Assembly (NCBI GenBank): GCA_051747985.1 | Contig: JBNJGU010000137.1 | Span: forward strand, 1 to 8,108 | Length of the DNA stretch: 8,108 bases | Source: PWQG01 sp051747985 | Lineage (GTDB): Bacteria; Pseudomonadota; Gammaproteobacteria; Pseudomonadales; Pseudohongiellaceae | Direction: 5' to 3' | Shown here: positions 6,807 through 8,108 of the stretch, one piece after another | Layout: each line of letters starts with the position of its first letter | Numbering within the stretch: position 1 is the first letter of the stretch | Translations under genes and position numbers: made by a program | The notes under the pieces: model-generated | The model's database searches: none | What the model saw: the letters and a program-made list of their open reading frames with translations, nothing else | Told to the model about the DNA's origin: nothing

Positions 6807-7544
6807 ATGCGAGTGCGCCGGCTGGTGCTTTTATTATTGACGGTCAATGCCTGCTATCTGCTGTGGTCCGTGCTCACCCCGGATTCGCCCGCGGTATCTC
6901 CGGTGGCATGGCCGGACGAAGTGTCCTCGCTGCAGCTGCTGCCGCCGGATCAGTCAGTGCCCGATACAGAGGAAGTGGTGCGTGATGATGTGTTGGCGAC
7001 TTCTGTCTCCGGTACCGCCGGAAGTGACCCTGCGGCCGTGTTGGGCCGATGTTGGCGGATCGGGCCTTTCACTTCGAGCGAGCTGCGTTCGTCATTCGTC
7101 CGTTCCCGGCTGGCCGATGTGGCGGTCGCAATAATCGAGCAGCGGCAAGAGTCCGCGGGTGGCTGGAGGGTGTTCCTGCCGCCAGCCGACGATCGTGCCG
7201 CGGCATCGGCGCTGAGGGAGTCATTCCGGTCGGCGGCCGCTGAAGCGGGAGAAGAGCTCGACAGTTATGTCATGACGGAAGGGGAGCGGGCCAATGCGGT
7301 ATCTCTGGGCCTGTTCAGTCAGGAGCAGAATGCCCGTAATCTGCAGTCCCGGGTGGCCTCCTTTGGTATGGATGCGCGGCTGGAGCAGGAGATTTCCATC
7401 CGTACCGTCGAATGGGTGGAGCTCTTTGCCAGTCGGGAATGGATGAACGAGACGAGGCGCTCCGGCCTGGCTGCCTACGCTCCCGATCTGCGGGTTACGG
7501 AAAATCTCTGTCAAATGATTGCACCAGAGCCTGATTTCCCATAA
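6807..7544 (+). CDS. Membrane-anchored SPOR-like protein
   Basis: 245 residues from ATG 6807. Residues ~4-22 are one hydrophobic segment after a short basic start (MRVRR), giving an inner-membrane anchor with the rest in the periplasm. A Pro/Asp/Glu-rich linker (~23-75) precedes two SPOR-like stretches: CWRIGPF (82-88) onwards, and ANAVSLGLFSQEQNARNLQ (161-179) onwards. The second has the typical pattern of a hydrophobic strand with a phenylalanine followed by a helix rich in Ala, Asn and Arg. SPOR domains bind denuded peptidoglycan at division sites; that role is inferred. Start choice is uncertain: the purine run GGGGAGGAG (6798-6806) touches the ATG, while the in-frame GTG at 6813 has AGGAG exactly 6 bases upstream and would give 243 residues. 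It begins 28 bp after coaX, and no terminator follows it. Confidence 0.8.
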   Translation: MRVRRLVLLLLTVNACYLLWSVLTPDSPAVSPVAWPDEVSSLQLLPPDQSVPDTEEVVRDDVLATSVSGTAGSDPAAVLGRCWRIGPFTSSELRSSFVRSRLADVAVAIIEQRQESAGGWRVFLPPADDRAAASALRESFRSAAAEAGEELDSYVMTEGERANAVSLGLFSQEQNARNLQSRVASFGMDARLEQEISIRTVEWVELFASREWMNETRRSGLAAYAPDLRVTENLCQMIAPEPDFP

Positions 7545-7547
7545 AAT
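7519..7547 (+). promoter_or_regulatory. Candidate stable-RNA promoter for the tRNA-tuf operon
   Basis: A partial -35, TTGCAC (7519-7524), and a -10, TAAAAT (7542-7547), are separated by exactly 17 bp. The -10 is followed at once by GC-rich bases (GCCGCC), the kind of discriminator typical of stringently controlled tRNA and rRNA promoters. The start would be near 7554, about 47 bases before tRNA-Tyr. The promoter overlaps the last codons and stop of the SPOR-like gene. Found by eye; the -35 matches weakly beyond TTG. Confidence 0.5.
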
Positions 7548-7600
7548 GCCGCCTCTGCAATGCAGCCTCAACTGAAAAACAGCAGTCGGGGTGCGTGCTG

Positions 7601-7683
7601 GAGGGGTTCCCGAGTGGCCAAAGGGATCAGACTGTAAATCTGACGCGCAAGCTTCGGTGGTTCGAATCCACCCCCCTCCACCA
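7601..7683 (+). tRNA. tRNA-Tyr (anticodon GTA)
   Basis: The acceptor stem GGAGGGG (7601-7607) pairs with CCCCTCC (7673-7679), followed by discriminator A and an encoded CCA (7681-7683). The anticodon arm TCAGA-CTGTAAA-TCTGA gives anticodon GTA at 7634-7636. A long variable arm, as expected for class II bacterial tRNA-Tyr, precedes the T arm GGTGG-TTCGAAT-CCACC. It is the first gene of the tRNA-tuf cluster, with tRNA-Gly only 7 bases downstream. Confidence 0.98.
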
Positions 7684-7690
7684 TTTTGCG

Positions 7691-7764
7691 GCGGGTATAG
7701 TTCAATGGTAGAACACCAGCCTTCCAAGCTGGATATGCGGGTTCGATTCCCGCTACCCGCTCCA
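7691..7764 (+). tRNA. tRNA-Gly (anticodon TCC)
   Basis: The acceptor stem GCGGGTA (7691-7697) pairs with TACCCGC (7754-7760), followed by discriminator T and an encoded CCA (7762-7764). The anticodon stem CCAGC/GCTGG encloses CTTCCAA, giving anticodon TCC at 7723-7725. The T loop reads TTCGATT. The 68-base spacer before tRNA-Thr holds a 5-bp hairpin (GGCCG 7769-7773 with CGGCC 7779-7783), which may mark a transcript-processing region. Confidence 0.98.
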
Positions 7765-7832
7765 GGCAGGCCGCATGTCGGCCGTCGTCCGGTCTCGGTT
7801 GAGTCGGGCGGTGATGAGAAACAGGACAAGCG

Positions 7833-7907
7833 GCTCGCATAGCTCAGAGGTAGAGCACTTCATTGGTAATGAAGAGGTCTCCGGTTCAACTCCGGATGTG
7901 AGCACCA
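7833..7907 (+). tRNA. tRNA-Thr (anticodon GGT)
   Basis: The acceptor stem GCTCGCA (7833-7839) pairs with TGTGAGC (7897-7903) with one G-T wobble, then discriminator A and an encoded CCA (7905-7907). The anticodon stem CTTCA/TGAAG encloses TTGGTAA, giving anticodon GGT at 7865-7867. The T arm is TCCGG-TTCAACT-CCGGA. It directly precedes tuf, as thrT precedes tufB in E. coli. Confidence 0.98.
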
Positions 7908-7915
7908 TTATTTGT

Positions 7916-7951
7916 CGCCACTGGCGCCGGCAGGTGGCAGTGGCGCTTTTT
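7916..7951 (+). terminator. Attenuator-like hairpin between tRNA-Thr and tuf
   Basis: CGCCACTG (7916-7923) pairs perfectly with CAGTGGCG (7938-7945) around a 14-base GC-rich loop, and a C plus five T (7947-7951) follow. This resembles a weak intrinsic terminator. An alternative small hairpin, GCGC-TTTTT-GCGC (7943-7955), uses part of the same arm and would exclude it. Because tuf must be strongly expressed, it is more likely a partial terminator or RNA-processing site that sets the tRNA to tuf ratio than a full stop; alternatively tuf may have its own promoter. Confidence 0.4.
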
Positions 7952-7961
7952 GCGCAAATAT

Positions 7962-7982
7962 CGGCTCCAAGGCTGAGAGCCG
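7962..7982 (+). other. Second stem-loop in the tuf leader
   Basis: CGGCTC (7962-7967) pairs with GAGCCG (7977-7982) around a 9-base loop (CAAGGCTGA). It ends 26 bases before the tuf ATG, just upstream of the purine-rich stretch that serves as ribosome-binding region. No T-run follows, so it is not a terminator; it may stabilise the leader or influence translation. A 6-bp stem in GC-rich DNA could also be chance. Confidence 0.3.
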
Positions 7983-8008
7983 GATTCAGGAAAGCAGAGG
8001 CGGTCAAC

Positions 8009-8108
8009 ATGGCGAAGGCAAAGTTTGAAAGAAACAAGCCCCACGTGAACGTGGGCACGATCGGGCACGTGGACCACGGCAAGACGACGCTGACGGCGGC
8101 GCTGACGC
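8009..8108 (+). CDS. tuf: Translation elongation factor EF-Tu, 3' partial
   Basis: The first 33 codons are present and run off the window end. The protein begins MAKAKFERNKPHVNVGT and contains the GTP-binding P-loop GHVDHGKT at residues 19-26, diagnostic of EF-Tu. EF-Tu delivers aminoacyl-tRNA to the ribosome in the cytoplasm. The likely ribosome-binding site AGAGG (7996-8000) lies 8 bases before the ATG. Its place right after tRNA-Tyr, tRNA-Gly and tRNA-Thr matches the tufB operon of enterobacteria, so it is probably co-transcribed with them. Whether this organism has a second tuf copy cannot be told here. Confidence 0.98.
   Translation, partial: MAKAKFERNKPHVNVGTIGHVDHGKTTLTAALT

Noticed and set aside
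7591..7842. Short + strand open frame across the tRNA genes
   Set aside because: It reads through tRNA-Tyr and tRNA-Gly; the conserved look comes from tRNA sequence, not protein. The opposite-strand frames here are also tRNA artefacts.

Overview
This is a GC-rich, gene-dense chromosomal stretch from a gammaproteobacterium. The right end carries the tRNA-Tyr / tRNA-Gly / tRNA-Thr / tuf cluster typical of that class, and the preceding birA-coaX pair with a small SPOR-like gene is also a common gammaproteobacterial arrangement. The EF-Tu N-terminus fits this assignment; I cannot name a genus. All genes read on the + strand, and I see no insertion sequence, phage gene, CRISPR array or rRNA.

Left part (1-3200): the end of a membrane protein with a C-terminal HupE/UreJ_2 domain (its start lies before the window), then a short-form CstA-family carbon-starvation/pyruvate transporter. 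An extended -10 promoter overlapping the upstream stop codon may drive cstA, and a 13-bp-stem intrinsic terminator ends the unit.

Middle (3200-7544): a short intergenic region holds a consensus TATAAT directly abutted by a 32-bp near-perfect palindrome. Next comes the most interesting gene, a secreted 571-aa fusion of a thioredoxin-like (redoxin) domain, a single-heme CxxCH cytochrome segment and a copper type II (PHM/DBH-like) monooxygenase module in which all six expected copper ligands can be matched. birA (biotin ligase/repressor), coaX (type III pantothenate kinase) and a SPOR-like membrane-anchored protein follow with tiny gaps or overlaps, so the four genes probably share transcription. 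birA and coaX make or attach two acyl-carrier cofactors (biotin attachment, CoA synthesis); the redox fusion has no obvious metabolic link to them.

Right part (7519-8108): a candidate stable-RNA promoter, with a GC-rich discriminator, lies over the end of the SPOR-like gene and would drive three tRNA genes (Tyr-GTA, Gly-TCC, Thr-GGT, all with encoded CCA) and then tuf, whose first 100 bases are present. The tRNA-Thr/tuf spacer has two hairpins, one followed by a T-run like an attenuator.

Most of the window is ordinary housekeeping DNA. The candidate 'system' is the copper/heme/redoxin fusion together with the palindrome that probably controls it.
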